Assembly (NCBI GenBank): GCA_035765195.1
Contig: DASTYC010000050.1
Location: forward strand, 124,001 to 188,000
Reading direction: 5' to 3'
Source of the DNA: CALAED01 sp035765195
GTDB lineage: Bacteria; Actinomycetota; Actinomycetes; Streptosporangiales; Streptosporangiaceae
Length of the DNA: 64,000 nt
Positions 43,921-52,202 of the stretch are shown in pieces. The position numbers and the translations under genes are program-made. A model generated the notes under the pieces. That model had not been told where the DNA came from. It searched no databases and saw nothing but the letters and a program-made list of their open reading frames with translations. Numbering within the stretch: position 1 is the stretch's first letter; each line of letters starts with the position of its first letter.

Positions 43921-44346
43921 CCGCGTTGACCGGTCCATCGACAGGGACTCGGTAGCGTCCATCGGGACCCAGTGCACTTCGCGGGACTCGCTGCTCGGCG
44001 TCGGCTTTCCGCTGACGGGACGACCGGTGAGCACGATGGCGAACTCTTGGCGGATCTCTTCGTTGCTGGTGTAGCGGATGATGTGGCCAGGGTCGGAGTA
44101 GATGCCCACGATTCCGGTGATCTCGCAATCGATGCCGGTCTCTTCCTTGGTCTCCCTGATCGCGGCCTGCCGGACCGACTCACCCAGGTCGATCACTCCG
44201 CCGGGCAACGCCCATTTGTCGTTGTCGGTCCGGCGGATCAACAGGATCTCGCCGGCCTCGTTGGCCACGACCACGACAACCGCCGGAACGAGGCTGTTCG
44301 GCGCCGGGGCGTTCGGGTCGTCGAAGTAGTCGATTCTGCGGGCCAC
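43873..44346 (-). CDS. NUDIX hydrolase
   Basis: 157 residues. The NUDIX box is complete: GGVIDLGESVRQAAIRETKEETGI, fitting Gx5Ex7REUxEExGU. The N-terminus MARRIDYFDDPNAPAPNSLVPAVVVVVANEAGEILLIRRTDNDKWALP is typical of actinobacterial members that sit beside regulatory genes. It should hydrolyse a nucleoside diphosphate linked to another group; substrate unknown. It begins three bases after the XRE-DUF5919 copy 2 stop, indicating one transcript. Its 3' end overlaps the HD gene by 48 bases. Confidence 0.92.
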   Translation of the reverse strand: MARRIDYFDDPNAPAPNSLVPAVVVVVANEAGEILLIRRTDNDKWALPGGVIDLGESVRQAAIRETKEETGIDCEITGIVGIYSDPGHIIRYTSNEEIRQEFAIVLTGRPVSGKPTPSSESREVHWVPMDATESLSMDRSTRLRLDHYAQRRDPVII

Positions 44347-44349
44347 TGC

Positions 44350-45093
44350 TCAGCTCCCCGGTAGCGGACGGGCACCGTCCCAGACACGTTCGAAGCTCTC
44401 GACATAGCTGTTGAACAAGTCCCCGCCGGGGACCTTCCGCAGGTGCCACAGCGGAGCCTGAGACGCGTTGTTGCCATAGATGTGCGTGTTGACGAGAAGC
44501 TGGTCGTCGGCCTGGTAGATCGAGTTGTACAGCACCGTGCTGTGCATCCGAAACTCCGCACCATCGGTCGCGATCAGCGGCCGGTATAGCACGAGGGCGT
44601 TCCTGACCTTGGTCGCCACGGCGTCGCCGATGCCCTCATCCTCGCCGCGCTGCGCGACAGCCGCGCTTTCGGGATCGCCGAGCAACACACGCACACGCAC
44701 GCCTGCGGCGGCCTTGTCCCGCAAGATCTTCTGTACGCCTGAGTCCTCGGCGAGGAAGAGCCCTACGTAGACGAGGATGCCGATCTCACGCTCGGCGGAC
44801 TCGAAGAGCTTCCCCCACGTCTCGCGCGGTACGGCCCAGCGGTGCGGGTAGATCGAGACGATCTCGCTTTGCGACGCCTCGGCCACCTGGTCCTGCGAAA
44901 GAGCGTCCGGCCACAGATAGATCTCATCTAGACCGAGACGGGTCGCGACCGCGAACCGATGTTTGCGATAGGGCACACGGTTCTGGGTGATCCAGCGCTC
45001 GACGGTCTTGGGATCAACGCCGATCTCCTCGGCGAGAGCGGCGACCGACAGCCCCGACTGGAGCAAGGCCGCACGAAGCCGTTCGTTCGCCAT
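44350..45093 (-). CDS. XRE-family regulator with DUF5919 (PLD-like) domain, copy 2
   Basis: 247 residues from the ATG at 45093; an in-frame GTG at 45120 is an alternative. The HTH is MANERLRAALLQSGLSVAALAEEIGVDPKTVERWITQNRVPYRKHR. The C-terminal domain parallels copy 1 segment by segment: YPHRWAVPRETWGKLFESAEREIGILVYVGLFLAED, GVRVRVLLGDPESAAVAQRGEDEGIGDAV, STVLYNSIYQADDQLLVNTHIYG. It heads a unit with the NUDIX gene. Two GGACGTCCCC sites spaced 21 bases (two helical turns) lie just upstream, suggesting autoregulation. The two copies may bind each other's operators. Confidence 0.83.
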   Translation of the reverse strand: MANERLRAALLQSGLSVAALAEEIGVDPKTVERWITQNRVPYRKHRFAVATRLGLDEIYLWPDALSQDQVAEASQSEIVSIYPHRWAVPRETWGKLFESAEREIGILVYVGLFLAEDSGVQKILRDKAAAGVRVRVLLGDPESAAVAQRGEDEGIGDAVATKVRNALVLYRPLIATDGAEFRMHSTVLYNSIYQADDQLLVNTHIYGNNASQAPLWHLRKVPGGDLFNSYVESFERVWDGARPLPGS

Positions 45094-45121
45094 CTCGCTC
45101 ACAAGATCCAGGGACACCAAA

Positions 45122-45152
45122 GGACGTCCCCACAGTAACGGAGGACGTCCCC
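45122..45152. promoter_or_regulatory. Paired GGACGTCCCC operators of XRE-DUF5919 copy 2
   Basis: GGACGTCCCC at 45122-45131 and 45143-45152, 21 bases apart, beginning 29 bases before the ATG at 45093. It is the reverse complement of the GGGGACGTCC site in the 43162-43271 cluster. Confidence 0.7.
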
Positions 45153-45240
45153 AAGCCGTCCCGTCATGCAGTGGAGCCGTCCGCCCACTTCAGCGGATTC
45201 TCAATCCCAGCATCACCGACCCACATCACAATCCGTGACT

Positions 45241-45305
45241 TGTCTATGTCTACGTCCACGCGCGCGTCTGCACGTAAGGCGGCATACGAGACATAGACGT
45301 AGACA
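45241..45305. repeat. GTCTAY-rich imperfect inverted repeat
   Basis: TGTCTATGTCTACGTC (45241-45256) pairs with GACATAGACGTAGACA (45290-45305) at 14 of 16 positions. Each arm is itself built from GTCTA(T/C) units. It lies in the 540-base gap between XRE-DUF5919 copy 2 and the XRE gene, and may be an operator array or promoter-proximal structure. Confidence 0.6.
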
Positions 45306-45456
45306 AAGACAATCACCCATCGTGACGAAACAGGAGGTGACCGGACACGGACTGACTCAACCCGGAAGGAGGTGGTAGCCAGCGGCCACACCTCGACGAC
45401 CACGGCGTATCCGGATCTACGGAAGACCCCGCGACCCGATCAACGAGGACCTCGTC

Positions 45457-45549
45457 ATGCAAGCGCTCCTGATCATCGCCCGCGACCTCGCACACGATCC
45501 CGCGCCAACCCGACACGCTCGCGCTGAGAACCGCGACGACGAACCCTGA
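45457..45549 (+). CDS. Possible small protein or remnant upstream of the XRE gene
   Basis: The frame from just after a TAG at 45376-45378 to a TGA at 45547-45549 reads RRIRIYGRPRDPINEDLVMQALLIIARDLAHDPAP, which looks protein-like. There is no ATG or GTG before the internal Met at 45457, although an AGGAGG lies at 45367-45372. Either the gene starts at an unusual codon, is frameshifted near its start, or is a 30-residue remnant. I give the span from the only Met. Confidence 0.3.
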   Translation: MQALLIIARDLAHDPAPTRHARAENRDDEP

Positions 45550-45553
45550 CGGC

Positions 45554-45571
45554 TGTTCCGGAAACGGAACA
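45554..45571. promoter_or_regulatory. Candidate operator of the XRE-recombinase operon
   Basis: A perfect inverted repeat, TGTTCCG-GAAA-CGGAACA, 65 bases upstream of the XRE start at 45636. It is a good candidate binding site for that HTH protein, which would then control recombinase expression. Confidence 0.5.
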
Positions 45572-45635
45572 TGACGCGTAGGCTTGGCACTCCGAGCAAG
45601 AGGCGTCGAGCCTACGTGGGAGGGAGGTGGTCAAC

Positions 45636-45980
45636 ATGCCGGCCAACAAGCCACCGGTCGGGATGACGCTTGGTCGCTACCTCGGCGACGCCCGACAACA
45701 CGCGGGTTACAGCCTGCGCGGGCTGGCGGCTATCACCGGGTACCCGATGTCGAGAATCAATCGCCTGATGAAAGACGAGGTCGACCGGCCCTCACCGGCT
45801 ACCCTCGTGCAATTGGCCAATGCCCTCGATCTTTCGGCGTGTGCTTTGTTCACGCTTGCGGGCCACCCCTACCCCGAACTTGATGACATGCTCCGCACCG
45901 ACTATGGCCTTCCCGATGAGGCAATCACCAAAGTCCGCGACATCATCAATAGCCACGCAACATCCGAAGGGAATCCTTGA
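45636..45980 (+). CDS. XRE-family HTH protein coupled to the recombinase
   Basis: 114 residues, ATG with GGGAGG eight bases ahead. The HTH is MTLGRYLGDARQHAGYSLRGLAAITGYPMSRINRLMKDEVDRPSPATLVQLANALDLSACALFTLAG. A short acidic C-terminal tail follows. Its TGA overlaps the recombinase ATG (TGATG), so the two are translationally coupled. It could repress the recombinase operon, set direction of recombination, or both. A recombination-directionality role is a guess from position alone. Confidence 0.85.
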   Translation: MPANKPPVGMTLGRYLGDARQHAGYSLRGLAAITGYPMSRINRLMKDEVDRPSPATLVQLANALDLSACALFTLAGHPYPELDDMLRTDYGLPDEAITKVRDIINSHATSEGNP

Positions 45981-47658
45981 TGGCTCCTCGACGAGACCGA
46001 ACCAAGGACGCGCGGTCAAAGCGGGCGGTCCTCTACCTTCGGGTGTCCACCCTCGCACAGGTCAACACCGACTACGACCCCGAAGGGAACTCCATCCCCG
46101 CCCAACGGAAAGCGGGACGGCAAAAGGCGGCCGGGTTGGGCGCCAAGGTCATCAATGAATTCGTCGAACCTGGTAAGACGGCCACGAGTATCGACAAGCG
46201 GCCGCAGTTCCAACAAATGATGGCATGGGTGAAAGCCCACGCGGAAGACGTCGACTACATTATCGTCTACACCTTCAGCCGCGCGTTCCGGAACAGCATA
46301 GATGCGGCGATCACCAAACGCGACCTCAAAAAATACGGCGTCCGCGTAGTCTCCACCAGACTGGATCTGGGTGAATCACCAGAAAGCAATCTGGTCGAGT
46401 CGATCATTCACGCGGTCGACCAATACCAGTCCGAGGCCAGCGGCGCGGACATCGCCTACAAGATGGGCCAGAAGGTCACGCGTGGAGGCTCGGTCGGCCG
46501 CGCCAAACTCGGGTACCGCAACGTACGTGAGAAATTCGAAGGACGCGAGATCCGTACCGTCGCCGTGGACAGGGAACGTGCGCCCTTCGTCCGGATGGGC
46601 TTTGAGTTGTTCGCCACCGGCACCTACAGCGAAAAAGACATCGCCGACGCACTCACCGATGCCGGGCTACGAATGAAGCCCACCAAACGCCATCCGGCAG
46701 GAGCCAACATCTCTGTCCACAAAGTCGGGCAGATGCTCCGCGACCGCTACTACCTCGGCTACGTCACCTACAAAGGCGCCGAACATAAGGGCCGCCACGA
46801 ACCCATCATCACCCAAGAACTCTTCGACCGAGTCCAAAAAGTCCTGAGTGACCGGGCGCGTGACACCCGCAAACGGACACACGACCACTACCTCAAAGGC
46901 ACCCCTTGGTGCCGTCGCTGCCAACGCCGCCTCATCCTCATGACCGGCACCAGCAAAAGCGGCGACCAGTACTTCTATTTCATCTGTCGTGGACGTCAAG
47001 ACCACGTGTGTGACTTGCCGTACCTGCCGGTCGCCACTGTCGAAGATGCCGTCGAACGCTATTACACGGCCATCGCGATTCCCGCCGACGTACGCGCCCG
47101 CATCACCCAAGCCATCGACAACGCCATGGCGGACAACGCAGCGACCAACGACGAACGCCGCCACCACATCAAGAAGCAACTCGCCGACCTCGACCGACGA
47201 GAAGATCAATATCTCGACCTCATCGGCGACCCAGACTGGCCCAAGGAAAAACTCACCGAACGAATCCGGAAGATCCGCGACGAGCAAAACCGCCTACAAC
47301 GTCAACTCGATCACATCGAAAACCCCGAACTCGAAACCGGACGCGCGGCACTGGACACGGTGCTAGACCTCTTGGCACGCCCCGATCGGCTTTACCAACT
47401 TGCCAGCACACGCGCCCGCCGCGTACTCAACCAAGCCCTCTTCGCGCGGCTCTACATCGACACAGACGAGGCGGGACCCATCGTCTCGACCAACGAGCCC
47501 ACAGCGCCGTTCGCGCCGCTCCTAAGCGCCTACACGGCCACACAACAAGACAGCGGCGACCCCGCCCAACCGGACGACACCGCCGCTGATCAACAATCCT
47601 CGACGCTCCTCCACACCGCCCTGAAGGGTCAGTGTTCGAGTAACGCCCCGTGGGTGGA
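45980..47658 (+). CDS. Large serine recombinase (integrase), open at its 3' end
   Basis: Residues 16-160 are the resolvase catalytic domain, with nucleophile S23 in VLYLRVSTLAQ and YIIVYTFSRAFRN. About 175-290 is the recombinase DNA-binding domain (SVGRAKLGYRNV, GQMLRDRYYLGYVTYKGAEHKGRHEPIITQELFDRVQ). C311/C314 and C336/C344 form a zinc ribbon, followed by a long coiled coil (395-450). Residues 552-559 (CSSNAPWV) are encoded by the att repeat. No stop follows: the frame continues through the antisense tRNA-Ala and into the carboxylesterase to 49348. The natural end is probably the HTH module at 38933-39253, which the circular form would restore, giving about 653 residues. Confidence 0.85.
47632..47658. 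repeat. Right attachment repeat (attR core)
   Basis: 26 of 27 bases match 38944-38970. The last four bases are the 3' end of tRNA-Ala. It lies in frame inside the recombinase open frame, encoding CSSNAPWV. Confidence 0.8.
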
Positions 47659-47728
47659 GCTGAGGGGATTTGAACCCCTGACCCCCTCGATGCGAACGAG
47701 GTGCGCTACCGGACTGCGCTACAGCCCC
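47655..47728 (-). tRNA. tRNA-Ala (anticodon CGC)
   Basis: Folds fully: acceptor GGGGCTG/CAGCTCC (one G-U), D stem GCGC/GCGC, anticodon stem CCTCG/CGAGG around loop TTCGCAT (anticodon CGC, codon GCG), T stem AGGGG/CCCCT around TTCAAAT, discriminator A. The 3' CCA is not encoded. The element's right repeat ends on its 3' terminus and leaves it intact. Confidence 0.95.
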
Positions 47729-47860
47729 GAGGACTCCGCAAGGTTAGCAAACCGGCGGGGGTGTTCGCGCATCCAGCGGTGGGGCGGGTGGGCATTGTCG
47801 GGCGATCTCGCGCGTGATGGACTGCTGGACGGAGTCTGGCAGGTCGTAGGAGGAGCCTCG

Positions 47861-49348
47861 ATGGAGCCGATTGTGGCCACGTCGTATGGGAAGGTGCGGG
47901 GGAGCGTTCAGGAGGGGGTGGCCCGGTTCCTGGGGGTTCCGTACGCGGCCGCGCCGTTCGGGGCCAACAGGTTCGGCAGGCCGGTGGCGCCCGAGCCGTG
48001 GGACGGGGTGCGAGACGCGCTCAGCCACGGGCCGACGGCGCCGAAGCCCGAGTATCGGGCGGTATTCGCCACATTGCTGGACGACCCGGTCATTCCGGGT
48101 GAGGAGTGCCTCAACCTCAACGTCTGGGCGCCCGAGGACGGGGCGAGGCTGCCGGTCATGGTATGGATCCACGGCGGGGCCTTCCGCAACGGGTCGGGGG
48201 CGGTGCCGCACTACGACGGGACCAACTTCGCGCGCCACGGGGTCGTGTGCGTCACGATCAACTACCGGCTGGGCGTGGAGGGGTTCGTTCAGTTGCCCGG
48301 CGCGCCCGCCAACCGGGGATTGCTCGACCAGATCGCGGCGCTGGAGTGGGTACGCGACAACATCGCGGCCTTCGGCGGGGACCCGGGGAACGTCACGGTG
48401 TTCGGGGAGTCCGCCGGCGGGATGAGCGTCACCACCTTGCTGTCGATGAATCTGGGGCTGTTCCACAAGGCGATCACGCAGAGCGGCGCCGGGCAGGTGG
48501 TGCAGACGGCCGAAGACGCGCTGCTGGTCACCAACGAGCTGGCGGCCCGGTTGGGGGTGCCGCCGACCGCGGAGGGCTTCGCGGAGTTGCCGCCGGAGAA
48601 GATCCTTCCCGTCCAGATGGCGTTGTCCGACGAGTTCGCGGCGCGGCCCGACCCGGCCCGGTGGGGCGAGTCGACGGTCCGCGCGAACCTGCCGTATGTC
48701 CCCGTCGTCGACGGGGAGGTGCTGCGGGAGCACCCCGTGGACGCGATCGCCGCCGGGGCGTCGCGCGGCGTGCCGCTGCTGACGGGCACGACCACCGAGG
48801 AGTACCGGTTCTTCCTGGTGCCGACCGGGCTGGCACAGGAGATCACCGCGGACGGGCTCGGCCGCGCCCTCGCGCGCCGCGGGATCGATCCGGCGATCGC
48901 CGAGGTCTACCAGCGCAACCGGCCGGAGGCGACGCCCGGCGACGTGCTGTGCGCGATCATCACGGACTCGTTCTTCCGCATCCCGACCTATCGGGTGGCG
49001 GAGCTTCGTGGCCAAGAGAGCACTTATATGTATGAGTTCGCATGGAAGACGCCGGTCATGAACCTCGGGGCGTGCCATGCCCTGGAGGTCGGCTTCGTCT
49101 TCGGCAACCTGAGGCCGGGCGGGCTCGCCGGCGACGATCAGCCAAGGGCGCTGAGCGCGGCGATGCAGCGCGCGTGGGTCGACTTCGCCACGTCCGGCGA
49201 CCCGGGCTGGGCGCCGTACGACCTGGCGAGCCGTCTGGTGATGGTCTTCGACGGCGACGGCGGCAAGGTCGTCCACGACCCGCGGGCCGACGAGCGGCTG
49301 CTGTGGGACAACGCGCGGAGCGCCGCGCCGTCAAAGCCAGTCGCGTAG
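47861..49348 (+). CDS. Carboxylesterase/lipase family alpha-beta hydrolase
   Basis: 495 residues from the ATG at 47861 with TAGGAGGAG upstream. The family start is MEPIVATSYGKVRG...GVARFLGVPYAAAPFGANRF. The oxyanion motif is VWIHGGAFRNGSG, the nucleophile Ser is in VTVFGESAGGMSV, the acid is near LLTGTTTEEYRFF, and the His is in NLGACHALEVGFVFGN. It hydrolyses carboxylic esters; there is no signal peptide, so it is probably cytosolic. The same reading frame is open leftward through the tRNA into the recombinase, but the esterase has its own ribosome site. The 3' end overlaps the convergent CorA gene by 18 bases. Confidence 0.92.
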   Translation: MEPIVATSYGKVRGSVQEGVARFLGVPYAAAPFGANRFGRPVAPEPWDGVRDALSHGPTAPKPEYRAVFATLLDDPVIPGEECLNLNVWAPEDGARLPVMVWIHGGAFRNGSGAVPHYDGTNFARHGVVCVTINYRLGVEGFVQLPGAPANRGLLDQIAALEWVRDNIAAFGGDPGNVTVFGESAGGMSVTTLLSMNLGLFHKAITQSGAGQVVQTAEDALLVTNELAARLGVPPTAEGFAELPPEKILPVQMALSDEFAARPDPARWGESTVRANLPYVPVVDGEVLREHPVDAIAAGASRGVPLLTGTTTEEYRFFLVPTGLAQEITADGLGRALARRGIDPAIAEVYQRNRPEATPGDVLCAIITDSFFRIPTYRVAELRGQESTYMYEFAWKTPVMNLGACHALEVGFVFGNLRPGGLAGDDQPRALSAAMQRAWVDFATSGDPGWAPYDLASRLVMVFDGDGGKVVHDPRADERLLWDNARSAAPSKPVA

Positions 49349-50311
49349 CCGAAACACCACGTACAGCGTCACGCCGCCGACCGCCCACAGTCCGGTGCTC
49401 ACCAAGAAGCCCCAGTGCTGCTGGGAGCCCGGGTACGGCACGTTCTGGCCGTAGAAGCCGGTGACGGCGGTCGGCAGCGCGATGATCGCGGCCCACGCCG
49501 TGAGCTTCTTCATCACCTGGTTGAGCCGGTTGCCCTGCATCGCGATGCGGGTCTCGAGGACGCTGGTGACCAGGTCGCGCAGGCTGTCGGTCCACTCGGC
49601 GGCGCGCAGCGCGTGGTCGTAGACGTCCTGGAAGTACGGCGCCATCGATTCGGGCACGACGCGCAGGTCCCGGCGGAGCAGCGTGTTGACGACCTCCCGC
49701 ATGGGCAGCACCACCCGGCGCAACAGCACGAGGCTCTTGCGCAGCTCGAAGCTGCGGCGCTGGACGGCCTGGTCGCCGATCCGCTCCGCGAACAGCAGGT
49801 CCTCCAGGCCCTCCATCTCGGTGTCCAGCGCCTGTACGGCGGCGAAGTGCTGGTCGACGATCAGGTCGAGCAGCGTGTGCACCAGGAACACCACGCCGTA
49901 CTGCACGAGGTCCTGTTCCGCGTCCCACCGCGCCGCGAGCTCGTCGACGTCGAAGTCGTCGTTCTGCCGCACCGTCACCAGCGCGCGTTTGGTGATGAAC
50001 GCGGACACCTCGCACGTCGCCAGCTCGCCGCTGGCGGTGTCGAGCCGGACCGAATAGACGTTGAGGAACAGATGCCCCGGGTAGCGGTCGAGCTTGGCCC
50101 GTTCGTGCTCGCTCAGCGCGTCTTCGACGGCGAGCGGCTCCAGCCCCAGCTCCTGGCTAATGACCCGCAGGTCCTCGGGTGCGGGCGCGCAGAGGTCGAG
50201 CCAGACGATCGTGTCGTCCTGCTCCAGGTACTCGCTGATCTGGGCGGGGGCGAACCCCTCCTTGTCCAGCCGCCCGTGGCGCCACACCCGGGTCCGCGGG
50301 GCTTGGTCCAT
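49331..50311 (-). CDS. corA: CorA-family magnesium/cobalt transporter with GQN motif
   Basis: 326 residues. CorA proteins are pentameric channels for Mg2+ or Co2+ with a large cytoplasmic funnel and two C-terminal helices. Here the helices are KLTAWAAIIALPTAVTGFYG and FLVSTGLWAVGGVTLYVVFRL. The signature normally reading YGMN is YGQN (GFYGQNVPYPG), a change in the selectivity loop. The ending is the basic RLRDWL. The N-terminal domain includes IVWLDLCAPAPEDLRVISQELGLEPLAVEDAL, and the long stalk helix is in the usual place. It overlaps the esterase gene by 18 bases and lies 44 bases from the mannosyltransferase gene on the same strand. Confidence 0.88.
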   Translation of the reverse strand: MDQAPRTRVWRHGRLDKEGFAPAQISEYLEQDDTIVWLDLCAPAPEDLRVISQELGLEPLAVEDALSEHERAKLDRYPGHLFLNVYSVRLDTASGELATCEVSAFITKRALVTVRQNDDFDVDELAARWDAEQDLVQYGVVFLVHTLLDLIVDQHFAAVQALDTEMEGLEDLLFAERIGDQAVQRRSFELRKSLVLLRRVVLPMREVVNTLLRRDLRVVPESMAPYFQDVYDHALRAAEWTDSLRDLVTSVLETRIAMQGNRLNQVMKKLTAWAAIIALPTAVTGFYGQNVPYPGSQQHWGFLVSTGLWAVGGVTLYVVFRLRDWL

Positions 50312-50355
50312 AGGGTCATGCTTACCCCGTCCGGGTCACGAGTGCCGCGCGGGGG

Positions 50356-51927
50356 TCAGATCCAATCCTTGAACCGTACGATCTGGTGCCATTCCTCGTA
50401 CGGGATCACCTTGGCCGCCAGCACCGGATAGAAGTAGAAGAAGTTCGCGATCACCAGCAGCATGTACGCGCCGGCCACCGCCGACCCGAACAGCCGGCGC
50501 GCGCCCGGATCACCCGCGGGCCCGATGAGCAGGCCGAGGCACATCACCAAGGCCAGGATCATGAACGGCAGCATCGGGGTGGCGTAGAACAGGAACATCG
50601 TGCGGTGCCCGATCGCCGGCCAGAACCACGGCAGCCACCCGGCCCCATAGCCGACCAGGATCGCGCCGGCCCGCCAGTCGCGGTAGTAGAGCCACAGGAC
50701 CGCCATCACGAGGAGCGCCACCACGGCCGCCCACCAGATCGCCGGGGTCCCGATGCCGAGGATCTCCTTGGAGCACTTGCCCGCGCCGCAGGCGTCCTTG
50801 GGCTCGGTGTAGTAGAACGCCACCGGCCGACGCAGGATCGGCCAGTCCCACGGCCACGACTGATAGGGATGCTTGGCGTGCAGGTTGGTGTGGAAGTCCC
50901 ACATCTGTTTGTGGTACTTCCACAGGCCGGGCAGGGCCTCGAAGGGGCGCAGCAGCACGTTGTCGCTGACCGCGCCGCGGCCCCAGCCGCCCGCCCGGAA
51001 GATCCAGCCCCACCAGCTCGCGATGTAGGTGACGAAGACGACGACGCCCCCCGCCACCAGCAGCGGCAGTTCGCGGGCCAGCGCGCCGACGTACGGGTTT
51101 CGCACGCGCGCGGCGCGGCGCGCGCCCATGTCCCACACCAGCGCGAGCAGCCCGAAGGCGACGACGTAGTAGATGCCCGTCCATTTGGTCGCGCAGGCCA
51201 GGCCGAGGCAGACGGCGGCGCCGATGCGCCAGCCGTGCGGCAGGAACGGCCCGATGCCCGCGTCGCCGCGCTCGGCGACGAGGACCGCCAGCCGCTCGCG
51301 GGACCGGTCACGGTCGACTACGAGGCAGCCGAAGGCGCACAAGATCCAGAACATCACGAAGATGTCGAGCAGCGCGGTGCGGCTGGTCACGAGATGCAGG
51401 CCGTCGAGGGCGAGCAGCAGGCCGGCGGCGCAGCCGAGCAGCGTCGATCCGGTCATGCGGCGGGCGATCCTGGCCAGGATGAGCACCGACAGCGAGCCGC
51501 ACAGCGCCGCCATGAACCGCCAGCCGAACGGCGTCGCGCCGAAGATCCATTCACCGATGGCGATGAGCCACTTGCCGGCGGGCGGATGGGCGACGAAGCT
51601 CGCGCCGTCGGACCAGATCGGCGGGTTGTGGACGTTCGTGCCCGGGGCGAGCAGGATCTTGTCGGCGTCTTTGACGGTGTTGTGCTCCCAGCCGAACTTG
51701 AGCAGGGCCAGGGAGTCCTTGGCGTAGTAGGTCTCGTCGAACACGACGGCCCGGGGGATGCCCAGCCGGTCGAAACGGAGGAAGGCCGCGAAGATCGCCA
51801 CAGCGATCGGACCGATCCAGCCGAGCAGCGGCGCGCCGGGAATGCGCGGAGCCAGCCATTCGCGCAGCGGCGGCGGACGACGTGGATCTCCGCGCTGCTC
51901 GATCACCTCGCTCTGCGTTATCGCCAT
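50356..51927 (-). CDS. pmt: Dolichyl-phosphate-mannose-type protein O-mannosyltransferase
   Basis: 523 residues from the ATG at 51927. Actinobacterial Pmt transfers mannose from polyprenyl-phosphate-mannose to Ser/Thr of exported proteins at the membrane. The first loop carries the catalytic acidic pair in VVFDETYYAKDSLALLKFGWE, followed by FVAHPPAGKWLIAIGEWIFG and many membrane helices. A C-terminal four-helix (PMT_4TMC) region ends in FFYFYPVLAAKVIPYEEWHQIVRFKDWI. It is divergent from rsmI, the usual arrangement in many actinobacteria. The in-frame ATG 45 bases upstream is less likely. The 275-base gap to rsmI holds both promoters. Confidence 0.93.
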   Translation of the reverse strand: MAITQSEVIEQRGDPRRPPPLREWLAPRIPGAPLLGWIGPIAVAIFAAFLRFDRLGIPRAVVFDETYYAKDSLALLKFGWEHNTVKDADKILLAPGTNVHNPPIWSDGASFVAHPPAGKWLIAIGEWIFGATPFGWRFMAALCGSLSVLILARIARRMTGSTLLGCAAGLLLALDGLHLVTSRTALLDIFVMFWILCAFGCLVVDRDRSRERLAVLVAERGDAGIGPFLPHGWRIGAAVCLGLACATKWTGIYYVVAFGLLALVWDMGARRAARVRNPYVGALARELPLLVAGGVVVFVTYIASWWGWIFRAGGWGRGAVSDNVLLRPFEALPGLWKYHKQMWDFHTNLHAKHPYQSWPWDWPILRRPVAFYYTEPKDACGAGKCSKEILGIGTPAIWWAAVVALLVMAVLWLYYRDWRAGAILVGYGAGWLPWFWPAIGHRTMFLFYATPMLPFMILALVMCLGLLIGPAGDPGARRLFGSAVAGAYMLLVIANFFYFYPVLAAKVIPYEEWHQIVRFKDWI

Positions 51928-52202
51928 CCCGCCATCGTACGGAAGCCACCTGTGCGTACGGGGGCCGATCAACGCAGAGAATCACGCGGCGCAGCCGAAC
52001 GAGGAGAACAGTGGAGCCCAGCGGAGCCCAGAGGCCGCTGAGCGACCGGGCCCGCGCGGCCACCGGCCGCGAAACGCGTGAAAGGAATCGGGGAGGATGG
52101 AGATCGTGACGCCGGTGACCGCGGTAACGGCGATCTCGAACAAATCGGATTCAAGGTGCGAATGGTGTCTAAGGGATGAATCGGGCTTCGAGGGGTGAAT
52201 CA

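Larger units (their letters stand above)
38944..47658. mobile_element. 8.7-kb integrative element at tRNA-Ala(CGC)
   Basis: Bounded by a 27-base direct repeat, the right copy overlapping the last four bases of the tRNA gene. The two copies are 8688 bases apart. Cargo, left to right: HTH module, 56-residue basic protein, HNH nuclease, Schlafen/AlbA protein, XRE-DUF5919 regulator, HD hydrolase, NUDIX hydrolase, second XRE-DUF5919 regulator, XRE protein and large serine recombinase. The 39.2-42.3 kb part is visibly lower in G+C than the flanks. There are no replication, transfer, capsid or portal genes, so it is a non-conjugative island or satellite that carries its own recombinase. The tRNA remains intact. 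Confidence 0.8.
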
